64,000 bases of DNA from Metaphire vulgaris (lineage: Eukaryota; Annelida; Clitellata; Crassiclitellata; Megascolecidae). The translations under genes and the position numbers were made by a program. Positions within the stretch are counted from its first letter, which is position 1. Every line of letters starts with the position of its first letter. The stretch lies in contig CM030837.1 of the NCBI GenBank assembly GCA_018105865.1, forward strand, positions 5,285,475 to 5,349,474, written 5' to 3'. The notes below the pieces were generated by a model that worked only from the letters and a program-made list of their open reading frames with translations, did no database searches and was not told where the DNA came from. Below, piece by piece: positions 22,832 to 34,558 of this stretch.

Positions 22832-23503
22832 CTGACCATAGTTACGTGCATTATTAGAGAGAGGGGAGATAGGAGGAGAGCTGCGTGCAACCTGATTTCT
22901 AGAAAACGAAAGTGAAATCAATTCCTTCGGGAAAGCAACGGTAAAAATAAGATTCTGTATTTCCACAGTTGCTATTCTAAATCATTGAGGAAACTTTTCG
23001 ATAATTGTCCGACCGGAAATTCTGGAATTGACTTGAATTTTGTGCGATTGTGCTAGGCCTACAGTGCATTAACTGAAAAGCGGCGCAATAGGCAAGTCCG
23101 GCCCTAGAGTACGCGAGGCCAGAGGCAGCAAGCGACGCGCGGGGCCCAATTTAAGGCAATAGCGTAGGCCTAGGTCTATTATTGACATTGTTACTCAAAC
23201 AAGTAATTGTTACAGTAATTTTTGTTATTTGTAATTTGTTACTACCCAACACTGCCAATAATTAGGGTTCAAAAAGGACGAGAGAATTAACTTTGATCTG
23301 CGCCCTGCTTTAGCTGCTATCATCGAACACTATAATATTTTACAACACTATAATATTCAAAATAGACACTGCCTCGCTCTCAATGACACAGCACAATAAC
23401 AGCATAGGCCTAACATAACCATAATTCTGGCCTATGCGGTCATTCAGTTCAGTAACGATGAGAGAGTGACACACAGAGACACACAGAAAGAGGCAGGAAC
23501 AGT

Positions 23504-23535
<32 letters not shown>

Positions 23536-24387
23536 CAGAGAGACAGACAGAGACAGAGACATAGAGAGCCACAGGACAGACTACCCGCAAGCAAAAGTGA
23601 AATCAAGAGCCAAGTACTTCTGGAAAGTAATATTCCGCAATTTGTCTGAATTCATTATTCAGCACACGGATACTTCTGATGGTAAAGACCTGACCGGGAA
23701 ATGCCGAGTACAAGTTTGAGAATATCCTGAATCCTGATGTAAAAAAATGCTGAGGCCAGGCCCGGCTTAACCTCTAGGCGAACTAGGCTGCCGCCTACGG
23801 CTGCACATTTCCGAGGGCGGCATTTCGTATACAACGTTAAAACTACTACAGTAGGCCTATTACACAAAGGGTAAAGGTAGGCCCTACACTCCATAGGCCA
23901 TCGCGGACCCGTCGGAGAACCTTAGGGTTAGCGCCTTCAGTTATACACGGAAACGACGAATGAGGGCGGATTGCCAGCCTTTCCCTCGCCGCCTTTCCTT
24001 CCACCGAGTTAACACCCGATGTTCTCATCCACAGCTGAGTCGACTGGGGGCGCTTGGGACAGAAACAACAGAAAACAGTATACAAAAATGGTTTCAAAAA
24101 TTTTATTTCAATTTCATCTCTATCGTAGGCAAAAAATTTGAGTTTTATATATATGTAATTTCCGATTTTCATAATTTTGTACTTTTTTGAACACGCATTA
24201 AATGAAGTAGCCCTAAAGTACACCATAGTTCTTTTCCTGTATTCAGCCACATAGGCCTACACGCGTGCCGGATGAAAAGCTTTCGCGGGTCGTATCCGGC
24301 CCGCGGGCCGTATGTTTGACACACATGCCGTATACACTCGATATTATCTTTATAATAAACATTAAATATTTTACAAACAGCCTGTTG
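22832..24387. other. Upstream of B-box gene B; repeats, no exon recognised
   Basis: Contains purine-rich AGACAGAG repeats (23500-23570). It also holds a lone transposon-like end at about 24263-24330, which reads GTGTGTCAAACATACGGCCC on the minus strand and resembles hAT ends of the kind found at 61952. No partner end was located. The missing 5' exon of the B-box gene may be here but was not recognised. Confidence 0.4.
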
Positions 24388-24762
24388 AATTAGTCTATCT
24401 TTAAATCTAAAGAAGATAACGTACTATAGCATAGGGTGGAGCCCTCTATCGATTAAATAATTCCGAAGTAAAAGGCGGACGTGAGATCCGAAGGTGAATA
24501 GAGAAATTCCCAATAATCTTAGACTTTAGACCCAATGACTAAAGGCGGGTAATTGAGGGGGAAGGCATAGAGTCAGTATTTAAGTATTATATATATATGA
24601 TATATCGCAGTATTAATAGATTGATTGTTCATAAAAATGTCAGCACATTGTCAGAACATTGTAAAGTATGATTCTAAAAAGTAAGTTATTACACAGGTGC
24701 AGTGGCAAGACCACTCAGTTGGAGTCATTGGAAAAATTTAAAAGATAATTATGTAATCAAAC
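24388..24762. other. Unique part of duplicated block B
   Basis: Matches 7866-8233 of block A with scattered substitutions and small indels. Confidence 0.7.
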
Positions 24763-25165
24763 CAGAGTTAGAAACGGGTCACATTTTGAGACCCGGTGGC
24801 CCAGTGACCCGAAATAAGACTGGCCCACTGACCCGGTGACCCAGTGACCCGGTTCCATTATAACTAGCCTATAACTCTAATAATTATATTCTTAACCTTA
24901 GTACACGAAACATACTTGAAATATATTGTTTTCAAACCAAGAAATGTTTGAATATTTATCAATGACATCAAGTAAACGTTGTCATCACACCATAAAATTT
25001 TTCATTACATTTTATAACATTCCATAGAGTAATAATACAAGTATCCCTCAATGATAAAATCAATTACTTGTATCTGTGGACCTAACTAATATTAAGCGGA
25101 CAGTCTCTTCAGCCTTTCCGGGATTGATGAACCATCATGCTTAGCATCTGACGAAGATTTTAATT
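24763..25165. mobile_element. hAT-type element, GGGTCAC family, truncated copy
   Basis: Same insertion as 8234-8747. The left end is CAGAGTTAGAAACGGGTCA, after AATCAAAC. The right part, including the right inverted end, is missing; similarity stops near TCTGACGAAGATTTTAATTC at about 25165. That point marks the edge of the duplication or a deletion. Confidence 0.85.
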
Positions 25166-27230
25166 CTTATAATAATAATTCTCTAAAGAAGTTTTATGAT
25201 TTATTTATTCAGCAAACTTTACTAGTTGTTTGCAAAAAATATTTCGGTTAATATTGGATTCAAATCTTGAGCCAGCCTAGGAGAAATTTTCCTGGCCATG
25301 TACTAACTTATCACAATCACCCCCAAGATAAAATTTTCCCATCGGATTTGCACGAATCTCACAGCAAATTTATATCCAATATAGGGGTGTCGCCCTCTGT
25401 GCCTCTCTTGGCTACGCCGATGGGCAGCATGATCCACTGAGATCCGGGGAGAAGCAGACGAAAAAGTGAGACAGTCCGAGAAAAAAATTCAGCGAATGGC
25501 GAATTCACGCCATAGCCTACGGACCCGATAATCTCGACATGTTATTTATTATATATTTACCAAAAACGTCTAAACTTTGTAATAGGTCAGCGGCATCCGA
25601 TGTGATGTGATTTCTGCTGGTACCGCTATGAGGATGAATGACAGCATCGATTGGTTGGACAGGAGATAGTACTGCGCCATCTAGTGTCTGTCCGTCGCAG
25701 CATCCTCTTCTTCCTATCCAAGCCTTTAGGCCGTCTTCGCGTTGCCCTCTGCTGCCACCCCTCGCCCCAGTTCCCTTCGCCCCATTTCTACTTTCTTCCA
25801 GATGCGTCCTTTACTTCCCGTCTTAGGGCTTCGAAGGTTTATCGTCCTCCGGTCGCCTGTGATAATGTCCCTCCGTCGTCTCGTTCATTTTTCCTTCGTG
25901 TTTCGACTGCATTTTTCTTCATTTGCCGCCTAATCGAGAAGACTGAACTACTGCGTACATGGTTCGTGCTGCTTCTTTTCTCTCTCTCTATTTGTCTGTC
26001 TGTCTGCCTGCCTGTCTGTCTGTCTGCCTGCCTGTCTGTCTGTCTGCCTTTCAATCCAAACCAATCATTCATGCATTCATGCATTCATTCATTCATTCGT
26101 TCATTCACCAATACATACATGCATGCAATATATACATTCATATATTCATTCTTATATCCATTCGTTTATACAGTATATCTCTAGCTCTATATCTCTCTTT
26201 ATATATCTATCTGTCTGTCTGTTTTTCTATTTTCATTTTATATAATTATCTTGTTTTGCTGTCTCGAACGGAATCAAGGCAATCTGCTTCCACTTTTTCT
26301 TTGCTGCTTATTCCTAATTTCTTCTTAATCCTGTGCATACGTTCTGCTGATACTTCATGATGCAAAGGAGTGATAGTTTCCATTAGATGGGAAAATTAAT
26401 AAGATTTCAAGATGTAACAAATGAGAAGGAGACGATGCTGATACAAAAGTGAGGAAGGAAGAAGATACATTAAAAATAATTGCCTTTTAGGTCTTAATGG
26501 GAAAATTAATAAGATTTCTAGCAAGATTTACTGCCTAAAATTTGCCAGCAGCGATTACAAACTGTGAGCGGAAAGATAAAGATCGCTGAAAGCAGCAAAA
26601 ACGATTCGCGAAATGTCAGGAATTCATGAAAGTCACTGCATCATGCAATGTTTGGTAAGTCAGATAGTCTGCATTTGTTAAGCATCGCAGACGCAGATGC
26701 TGATACCTAAGCGAAATGTATCAAAATACTGATACTTGGTACGTTGTCCAATTGTCCAAGGTGTATCTAGATACTGATACCGATATGCAAACGTGTCTAG
26801 ATACAAGATACACTTTACGGTAAACATACACCAAGGTCGAATTTACAATCCTATTGTGTGCAGTTTGATCAAAGCTTATATAAACTTGATATTATTAACC
26901 AACTGAGACAAAGCAGTCAAAAATCATAGTGTTTAAATGCAGAAGAACAGTTAATGTTGTCGACGCTATGCTAAACAGTCGTTAAGCAGTCGCGTCTGTG
27001 CCACTAAGTACTGCGAATACGACCCATGTCTCTAGTACTCTATAAAAACAACGCATGGACTAGCCATTTAGTCGGAAGGGGGAAGACGACGACTATTTCA
27101 CATAATATTGTGCGTTGGTAATTGATGACTTGAAGGTTGTAGCGCATCGAACAGTGGTAAGTTTTATGTAGAGTTTAAAACGATGACGTCCCGTAGGTCT
27201 AAACTGGATCTCAAATTGTTAATCCTATAT
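25166..27230. other. Intergenic with simple repeats
   Basis: No gene recognised. It includes (CTGT/CCTG)n at about 25985-26050 and CATTCATTCATT runs at 26065-26110. A 30-bp phrase, ATGGGAAAATTAATAAGATTTC, occurs twice (about 26389 and 26498). The part from 26690 to 27060 is an inverted relative of 36480-37690. Confidence 0.5.
26690..27060. repeat. Dispersed repeat with AGATAC motifs, inverted relative at 36.5-37.7 kb
   Basis: TAATGTTGTCGACGC and CTAAACAGTCG near 26955 reappear on the opposite strand near 37420-37500. GTGTGCAGTTTGATCAAA near 26853 reappears inverted near 37660. Probably copies of one transposable element. Confidence 0.65.
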
Positions 27231-27238
27231 AACTAGGC

Positions 27239-27541
27239 CAGTGCTTCCCAAACTTTTTACTTTCGCAAACCGGCATAAAATTTTCTTTTTGTACCAGGGA
27301 CCGGTGCCATTTAAAAACGAATTTTCCTTGTAATTTGTATTTTAAAATTTTTTATATTTAATTCTAGATCTTAATATAAATAAACAATTTGTGCTAAAAT
27401 CATCAAACAGGAATGAAAAATATTTAACTTTTTTTGTAATCATTTTTCTAAACTCGAACTCACGTTTTCTCAACTCACCGGCAAAGAAGAAGGGCTCGCG
27501 GACCGGCACTGGTCCGCGGACCACCATTTTGGGAAGCTCTG
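27239..27541. mobile_element. hAT-type MITE, CAGTGCTTCCCAAACTT ends
   Basis: 303 bp. The left end is CAGTGCTTCCCAAACTT and the right end is the reverse complement of CAGAGCTTCCCAAAATGG. The target duplication is AACTAGGC/TACTAGGC (7 of 8). GGTCCGCGGACC palindromes lie near the right end. Confidence 0.9.
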
Positions 27542-27549
27542 TACTAGGC

Positions 27550-28206
27550 TACATTACATTAAGCAAGGATGATCAGAATTTGTCATTTTAGAACACCTAT
27601 CATAAGTTTCCTATCGGGTTTATTTCTCGTTTGGGATCACTAATCAAGATTCACTGCATGACGATTTCACCGGACAGCGACGAATATTCCTTTTGATTTC
27701 GCGACCCCTTCTCTCCAGCGAACGATCTCCAACTACGATCGACTTCTGACTCGAATGAGAACCATGTGTCGCATGCATGCCTCGGCACCGGTCCATATCG
27801 GACTCGCATGTACGCCGACCCTCGTATATATGAACGCCGACCAACGTCTTCAAGACACGAAGCACGTCAATAGGTGACGGTCTCCGCCATTACTCTAACT
27901 GGAAAAGGAAAATAGTGACAGCGTCTCTGCTGACGTAAAGTTTTTAACGATTGGACATCGACAAAAACTGACAGGAAATGCATTTTTAAATTGGTGCGAA
28001 CTAGTCGGTCTTTTAGCCAGATATCGCGCGGAAGAAAAGGGGGTCAACATATACTGTACGTGGATGGATTTAGTCGCTTGAAAGTCGTGGATTTTAAAGA
28101 TGTTCGCTCGAGTTCTGAGCCATTTTCAGTTTTACTCATAAACAGCGTCAGATTGGAACGTCAAAGTGGAAGATCTTTGGTGGAATAATCGAATGAAGAA
28201 ATCGTC
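27550..28206. other. Upstream of the NIT-domain gene
   Basis: Possible promoter and 5' UTR of the plus-strand gene starting at 28207. An in-frame stop at about 28186 separates an upstream open frame, starting ATG 27991, from the chosen start. I see no definite promoter element. Confidence 0.35.
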
Positions 28207-28728
28207 ATGTGTAGCAGAAATGCGTCCTGCATGAGAAAACACCCGAGGTGGGTTGGTAACATTCCATCCTGCGTCGTCGTTCCACCGGTACCTCCCCCGC
28301 CCTCCGTTGCATCTTCCACCGATTCTACCGCCGTTTCCAGGCGAGCAGAGGACACCAGACGGACGCGACCGAAGAGGAACAACCTTTCCAGATCGAAATA
28401 TTTCTGCCTGGCGCAGGACACTCCGGATCTTTGGAAAACGTCTCCTGCTGCTCAGGTCAAGGTCAAGTTCAAGGCCGGTCGCCTGTGCCAGAGTCCTCAG
28501 CGGTCGTCGTCCTGCACGTCTTCTCCGTGTTCCATATGCGTGGAAAAGAGGAGGTCTTTGGTTCGTCTTTCCAGATGGAAAGGCTACCATTCGAGGTGGT
28601 TGCTGCGAAAATTCTGTCGTCTGATCTTCGTCCTGATTCCAACGACATCTTGTCTTCTCTTCGCTCTTCTATTTATCTACATAAGCTATCAGGCAGGAAG
28701 GAGTTTTTTCAATAGTCTACTTTTCTAA
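28207..28728 (+). CDS. Candidate first coding exon of NIT-domain membrane protein
   Basis: Starts at an ATG just after an in-frame stop. It encodes about 165 residues: a Ser/Pro/Arg-rich cytoplasmic region with a VPPVPPPP stretch (near residue 26), then a membrane helix (CRLIFVLIPTTSCLLFALLF, residues about 140-160) followed by IYISYQAG. GC content and codon use rise relative to the flanks. The helix followed by a short linker is what is expected just before a NIT domain, and phase-1 donors (A|GT within AGG AGT or AAT AGT) would fit the next exon at 31417, but both donors are weak. Joining it to the NIT exons is inference from strand, order, phase and topology. The exon's true 3' end is therefore uncertain and lies before the stop at 28726-28728. 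Confidence 0.55.
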   Translation: MCSRNASCMRKHPRWVGNIPSCVVVPPVPPPPSVASSTDSTAVSRRAEDTRRTRPKRNNLSRSKYFCLAQDTPDLWKTSPAAQVKVKFKAGRLCQSPQRSSSCTSSPCSICVEKRRSLVRLSRWKGYHSRWLLRKFCRLIFVLIPTTSCLLFALLFIYISYQAGRSFFNSLLF

Positions 28729-30180
28729 AAGTCTTCACAAAATATCCTTATGAATTTGGGTTCATTTAGATGCGAGTCTTGGCAGCATCGGTAAAATTTT
28801 CATCAAACATATCCCATCAGTGGCGTAGCCAGGGTTCCGGAATAGGAGGGGGACATCAAAATTTTCGAGTAAAAAGTTAAACTCTCGAAGAGCAAAAAGT
28901 GTCGTGGAGACGTTCTTCGAAATTCACGTGTTCTCTTCGAGCACGCTACCTACAGTACCTACCCAGAATTTCTCAACGATTTTGCGCAAATCCACGGTCA
29001 CTCCCAACCTGAACAGGAAGACATCCCATGTCCCCTCCCCGTAGCTTCGCCAATGCGAGACATCACTAGAATTGCCATAGTGGTAGCACTCGTTGTGATA
29101 AACTATAACAGATATAACACATTTGAGCTTTGGCCTTGAAATTTTATTTGAAATTCTTGATTCAAGAATAACATAGTTCTCGGCGGATGTTTTTTGGTGC
29201 ATTTTATTGCGATTTACGAATTCTTTTCGTGAGCTTAACCCCATTAACCGTGTATTTAACTGCAACTCAATGTAAAATGGACGGATATATCCGGGGTTCC
29301 CAGTTAAGAGGTTAAATTAATCTCATCTTAGCGTTCAGGAATCGCGTAGACTTCGGCTTCTAATTAAGGTTTCCACGAATCGTACTATATTAACAGCGGC
29401 AAGGTTCTGCCTAACTTCAAAGCTGCAGTAAACCTTAGCCAATGGAGTTTCAACGTACCATGCTCTCCTTTTGCTGGCAAAATCTGCAACATTTTTGTCC
29501 CTAAGGTTTCGAAGAGTGAAAAAATAAGGTCCACCCACGAAAAGCACGTAGGCCTCGATCCTATAATGAAGCATATAAGGCACGGCAGTTGAAAATCCCT
29601 GACTGATGAAACAGACGAATAGTTGTAAGGCAGGCAGGCAGATATACAGAGACAAGACAGACAGACGGAGACAGACAGAGATAGAGGAGGAGGAGGAGGA
29701 GAACGAGAAGAAGATGAACAGGAAGAGGAAGAGGAAGGAGGGCGAGGAATGTGGGGTCACGACTTGTAAGGAACGTCGTCAATTTTTGTGGTATACGCCA
29801 TTTGATGACCGGTGTACGTTATTTATCAGATACGTACATTGGTAATATTTTCGCACGCAGAAGACTCGTGTTGAGAACGTGCTAAGGGATCAAAGAGCAG
29901 ACCGATCCAGTAAAAGAGAGACATATTGAGACGGGCAGAAAAGAAGACGGGAGTGGGGGGAGAGCTTCTGATTCGATGCGAATCAGTGAGTTGGTGTCAG
30001 ACGAGGGGCGACGGGGCGGGACACAAGACACCGGAGGACGAAGCAGCTGAAATATGCGGAACAGCGCAGGAGAGAACAGTGAACGAACGATCGCGTGTTC
30101 AACTGCTGCGCGTCATCGCAACTCAAACGACTTTCTCTATTGCATATGAAGTGAATGAGATATTTATGACATTACAGGCT
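28729..30180. other. Probable intron of the NIT gene, with repeats
   Basis: Holds CAGTGGCGTAGCCAGGG at about 28815 with a partial inverted partner near 29037-29056 (a likely diverged transposon). A GGACGGATATATC phrase at about 29280 is shared with 40130. GAGGAG-rich sequence lies at 29685-29740. No exon found. Confidence 0.4.
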
Positions 30181-30430
30181 ACAAAGGTAGTGCCGTTTTC
30201 AGAGAAGTTTGGGGGCCCTAGGCATTTTGAAAAAGGGGGCCAAGACATTTTTAAAAAAAATAGTGACGACCTACTTTAAACACCTAAAAACGGTGATGAC
30301 TTTTTTTGCTTGTCGGAATTTCTTTCGGGAAGGCGGTGATGACCTATTTTGCTTGCGGGACTTTTTTACGGCATCAGAAAATCGAAAGTAGCCGTACATT
30401 CAAAACGAAGCATCGGAAAAACTTGTCCGC
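30180..30430. repeat. Dispersed element with shared core motif
   Basis: Contains two inverted copies of the core (GGTGATGACTTTTTTTGCTTG at about 30290 and GATGACCTATTTTGCTTG at about 30337). Ends were not defined. Confidence 0.5.
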
Positions 30431-30472
30431 CCGCTGGGGCACCCTGTTTCGCGGGGGCTCCAGGCACGTGCC

Positions 30473-30663
30473 CAGTGTTTACTCTAGACTCCTGGACTCC
30501 GGGGGGGAACTGAAAAAGCCGGGGAGGAAAACTGACAAAGCCGGGGGGAATTCTGCTAGGGACCGCTGTTAGTCCATGTAGTATTCCAAAATGTCCGGTG
30601 GGGAATTTGAAATTTCCGGGGGAAGGACAATTTTCCCGAGGAAACGGCCTAGATTAAACACTG
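30473..30663. mobile_element. hAT-type MITE, CAGTGTTTAATCTAGGCC family, copy 2
   Basis: 191 bp. The ends are CAGTGTTTACTCTAGAC and the reverse complement of CAGTGTTTAATCTAGGCC. The target duplication is CACGTGCC/CACGTGTC (7 of 8). Opposite orientation to the copy at 9927. Confidence 0.9.
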
Positions 30664-30729
30664 CACGTGTCTACCATGCCTGTGATTTAAAACGGTCCTG
30701 CACAAAGATTCGTTATATGCAGATGCAAG

Positions 30730-30922
30730 CAAGGGCCTTTTTAACGTGCAGTGAGACACAAAATGTGGTGATAAATTGAAAATGTGCAGCGTTGAAGTGA
30801 CAATTTTCTGATCTGTGTGCTGTGATAAATTTTCCGAACGACCTTTTTTGCTTGTTTTTAGAGAATGTCTACAAATTTTCTGTGTTTAGTGCGGTGATAA
30901 ATTTTCTTTGAAAAAGGTTCTG
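30730..30922. mobile_element. hAT-type MITE, CCTTTTTAACGTGCAGTG family, copy 2
   Basis: 193 bp. The left end is CAAGGGCCTTTTTAACG and the right end is the reverse complement of CAGAACCTTTTTCAAAG. The target duplication is GATGCAAG/AATGCAAG (7 of 8). A core motif GACCTTTTTTGCTTG is inside. Confidence 0.85.
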
Positions 30923-31109
30923 AATGCAAGGACAAGAAGAAAAAAAGGGACAATGCAGGAATAAAACCTACCAGAGGACAAAAGGGCAACGAGTGAGATT
31001 GGTGTGATTGGATAGCATAATGGTGTGTGCTTTGGCATGGAGTCTAATGGTACTATGTCTAAACCCTACCCAGAGTAGATAAATATATTTAATGTGAATG
31101 AATGGATGG

Positions 31110-31162
31110 GTGAAATACAGTGGGTCTCACAAGGGTAGACCCAACTGAACCACTGAAAACCC

Positions 31163-31225
<63 letters not shown>

Positions 31226-31258
31226 CATCATCATCATCATCATCATCATCGTCATTGT

Positions 31259-31325
<67 letters not shown>

Positions 31326-31326
31326 G
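31110..31326 (+). mobile_element. Retrotransposon 3' end: hairpin plus ATT/ATC/ATA tail
   Basis: Only the 3' terminus of the ATT-tailed retrotransposon family. AGTGGGT at 31119-31125 and AACCACT at 31148-31154 form the stem, with an inner GGG/CCC stem. A compound (ATT)n (ATC)n (ATA)n microsatellite follows (31164-31326). It sits upstream of the second NIT exon. Confidence 0.75.
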
Positions 31327-31416
31327 TAACAATAATAGTAACAATAATAATAACATTATATTTTTAATCATGTATTTAGAAACGCCAACTTGTGTGTTCC
31401 TCATAGAATCTCTTAG

Positions 31417-31494
31417 AGGCGGAAATCGATCGAGACAGAATGGAAGAAACATTTCGTTTGGCCGACGTCATTCTACACTTAAATCGTGAAAGAG
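31417..31494 (+). CDS. NIT-domain gene, short internal exon
   Basis: A 78-bp exon encoding AEIDRDRMEETFRLADVILH plus LNRER, the amphipathic helix that opens NIT domains (helix ending in a ..L.RER motif). I place the acceptor at CTCTTAG (31411-31416). The donor is AGAG|GCGAGT, a non-canonical GC-AG type intron, because no GT fits the frame. It ends in phase 1 and joins the exon at 32082 to give NRER-E-LTVMYI, an exact continuation of the domain. The reading frame across the junction is the main support. Confidence 0.72.
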
Positions 31495-32081
31495 GCGAGT
31501 GTCATCATGTGTCCGCACTCCACTTCAGCACTTTGTCTTAATACGCAGTTTTTGTCTGTTCGAACACTGATTAGAAACGAAAAGACATTTGCGATCAATA
31601 ATTAGGCCTAGAATTCGATGTCACCGACAAAGTTTGACTCGAAAGTTTACTGTATGTGCCAACCTTTTTCTTTGTCTTTCTTTCATTCCCTGAACAGCAG
31701 TTGTTTTGACAGCTCTGAAATGAACTAGGCCTAATTGGAATTTGGATTCAATAGTTAGCTTTCTTAGTCTGCGTTGAATCCTGTTTGAGACAAATTAATC
31801 ACGTGATTTGAAAGTTATCGTCAAAGTAAAAAATCATTCTGTTGGGATTAAATAGAATATCTGGAGCTAGAGACAGGTCTACTACCTATGTTTCCATCAC
31901 TGTATAGCTCTGTCCACAATGGAAGATTGTCGCATTGTGATCCTAATATACCAGTAACCACAAAAGCATTATTCCCTTCGTCTCTGTTCTCTCATTCCTT
32001 AATACTTGTCAGTGAGTTTTCTCCTGAGATGCTAAAAATCTGTAAAATAAATTTGATTTGTTTCCTTTTCTTTTTGAAAAG

Positions 32082-33317
32082 AATTGACAGTCATGTATAT
32101 TACCGATCGATCACGTGACACTCAGAACGCAAGGAGGAAAGATCTGGAAGAAGAACGCCGTCGAACCGACCGCGCCCTTGAGAACCTGACCTTTTGGCCA
32201 CCTCCCCTAATGGACGCCCCGTCGTCCTCTCCGCCGACAAACAATGTACGCTCTGCTCATCGAATGTTCCGTTCGAAACACCTGTTCTCGGCCGTTCTAG
32301 GCAACCATCGCTTTTCACTGGTCGACGAAATCGACACTGGCGCCATCTACTTCCGGGACGAAATGGAATTCTACGGCGACGTCATGAGCACGATGATCGG
32401 ATGGCTGAACCGCGAGGTCTGCGGACGAGGAGACTGCGACGAAGACGGAAGCGGGGGCCGGCGGTACCGGTGGGTCCATTCGTACGGGTACCTGGTGGCG
32501 GCCATCAGTCACCTGGGGGCGGAGCAGGTGCTCTGCCGGATCTTCGACTCCCGCGTCTGTCTGAGTCACCGGGAGACGTTCTACTACGTCAACTTCTCCT
32601 ACGGCGCCGAAGCCCTGTTCCGCCTCTACCGACAATCGTACCCGGTGGTCGACGGGGGCGGCAGTGGCACGAGGATGAGGAGGAGGAGGAGTGACGATTG
32701 GCGGACGCGGAGTCACGTTCTCCTCTTCCCGGAGCTGGCGTCCTGTCGCCGGGATATCCTGGCGACGATAGCCAGCAGCTCCCCCGCCGGACCAGTCGCT
32801 GCTTCTTCCCTCGACCCGTCCGCGTGCGGTGCCTACAGCCGGAGGCGACCCCTCCGGCGGAGGCGGCCCGGCCCGGCCCGGCCTCGGCCTCGGCCCCGGG
32901 CGCAGCATCAGTGGCGACGACGACGAAACGCAAGCGGACGAGACGGAAACGCTGATACGAGAGGAGGAGACGGAGGTCAGGGACCGGCTGAGGTCGGCGG
33001 CGGACGACGACTGTCGGGCGGCCAGGAACCGAGTCCGTCTCGGCGTCATCCTGCTCGGCGGTTGTCTCGCGTACGTCCTGACGGCGCTGGGGATGGGCGC
33101 TGTCATGCGGCGGCGGCGGCGATCGACGCGGTCTCGGCCTGTCTCGATGTGTGGCGGGAGGGCGGATGGATGGGCGACGTGGAAGACTGAACAGCAGATG
33201 GTTCGGTGGAGGGAGAAGAATCTGAGCGAAAGGGAAGCGAAGGACAGAGACGTCACGAATCACGTGACACGGCTGACTGATAACGAGGAGGAGGAGGGGG
33301 AGGAGGCGGTAAAGTGA
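32082..33317 (+). CDS. NIT-domain protein, main exon with second membrane helix; frame break
   Basis: Follows a pyrimidine-rich acceptor (CCTTTTCTTTTTGAAAAG, AG at 32080-32081). It encodes LTVMYIT, then TDRALENLTFWP, then a helix with LGNHRFSL, then EFYGDVMSTMIGWLNREV, then RWVHSYGYLVAAISHLGAEQ and the CLSHRETFYYVNF segment. These are the ordered landmarks of the NIT (nitrate/nitrite-sensing) domain. Frame 1 runs to about 32770. The second membrane helix (LGVILLGGCLAYVLTALGMG, about 33033-33092) is in a different frame, so a 1- or 2-base indel or a tiny intron must lie in the GC-rich tract at about 32770-32930. A basic then Glu-rich tail ends at 33317. NIT domains are extracellular sensors in bacteria and are fused to guanylyl cyclases in some invertebrates. 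No cyclase domain is visible here. Ligand specificity is unknown. Confidence 0.7.
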
Positions 33318-34280
33318 GCAGCAGGTATTTTGTGACAACGCAGGACATAGCGCCATTTGCTGTCCCTCTGACTGATCTCTGGAATGACCTGGATCTTTTG
33401 CGGATTGATTTCGAAGTACCATCGATTGATACCTTGGGTATTATAACTGGTGCTATAGAAGTGCATAATTATTATTATTAAAAAGGTGGATGAAGAAGTT
33501 AGATCTAGTCTGACATCGTCAACTGATTTTGAGTCTGATTAGTCTTGCGTCTTTAAATTGAATTAATAAAGTTCCTGATTAAAAAAATTTAGCAATGATT
33601 TTTTTAGAGCGAGTAACAACAACAAACCGAAGTTTAAGACGTCTCGTGATGCAATATTTCCCTGTTAAACAACGAAAATTTAAAACTGGCTGCCCAATGC
33701 AGTCAATAAATGGAAATTATTAAATAGGATGTCATCATCAATGTAATTTTTAATGCATTGATATTCGATTTCCTAAGCAAGTGGCACGCATTTCCATTGC
33801 ATAACAATCAAAATAAATAAAGAGCGCTGGTAGATGTCTTCAACGAAAGTCTTTCTTTTCCACTTACCGATGGCAAGCACATTTAATCTGAAACGACATT
33901 TTCCTAAAATGCATATCAAGCGTGTATTCCGTATACAGATATACAGTACTTGAGCTCTGAATTGCTGATAACTTTTATTAAATGTGTCATACTATATATA
34001 CAGTACATCAGGACACTCAGACCAAGGACCGCGGTCCACAGTCCGGACCGCAGGGGCTTCCTGAACGGACCGCGGCGAGGTCAAACAAATTTCATGTTCA
34101 TCGAATTATTAGCTAACAAATTTCATGCATCGCACTGAAAAATGATTTTATTGCTAGAAATGCTATTAAGAATAGCCATCTTACTTAAAACTTCAGATTT
34201 GAAGCTGTAAAACTAGTTGGTTTGTTTCTATAGTGTTTTCATTTTAATTACTATAACATGCATTATTACTAGGTTTGTGG
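33318..34280. other. Downstream of NIT exon
   Basis: AT-rich, no exon recognised. A GGACCGCGGTCC-rich stretch at 34024-34075 resembles the ends of hAT elements but lacks a paired end. If the NIT protein continues into an intracellular catalytic domain, its exons were not found in the rest of the window. Confidence 0.4.
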
Positions 34281-34456
34281 CAGGGTTTAACCTAGGCCGT
34301 TTCCGGGGGGAATTGCTCTTTTCCCCTCGGAAATTTTGGCATACTACATTAACTAACAGCAGCCCCCTAGCAGAATTCCCCTCGGCTTTGTCAGTTTTCC
34401 CCCGGATTTGTCAGTTTCACCCCGGGGTCCTGCCATGGAGTCTAGATTAAGCACTG
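34281..34456. mobile_element. hAT-type MITE, CAGTGTTTAATCTAGGCC family, copy 3
   Basis: 176 bp. The ends are CAGGGTTTAACCTAGGCC and the reverse complement of CAGTGCTTAATCTAGAC. The target duplication is GTTTGTGG/GTTTTTGG (7 of 8). Confidence 0.9.
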
Positions 34457-34558
34457 GTTTTTGGACTGGTTTGCCACGGTGTTGATGTCAATTAACTTGA
34501 ATCTTTTGGTTCCGATCCCACCGTATCTCGGTACAAATTTCCGGACAGCCACGCAAAC

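Noticed and set aside
24263..24330. Possible complete hAT element with GTGTGTCAAACATACGG end
   Set aside because: Only one end could be found; no partner or target duplication, so not called as an element.
25638..26360. Cys/Leu/Ser-rich frames in the 25.6-26.4 kb region
   Set aside because: They consist of translated CTGT, CATT and pyrimidine-rich simple repeats; no domain or conservation seen.
28815..29056. Possible MITE with CAGTGGCGTAGCCAGGG end
   Set aside because: The right end is only partly complementary and the flanks do not match, so boundaries are not supported.
32194..33422. Several long frames on both strands over the NIT exon
   Set aside because: High GC content removes stops in all frames; only the chosen frames show NIT landmarks and a membrane helix.
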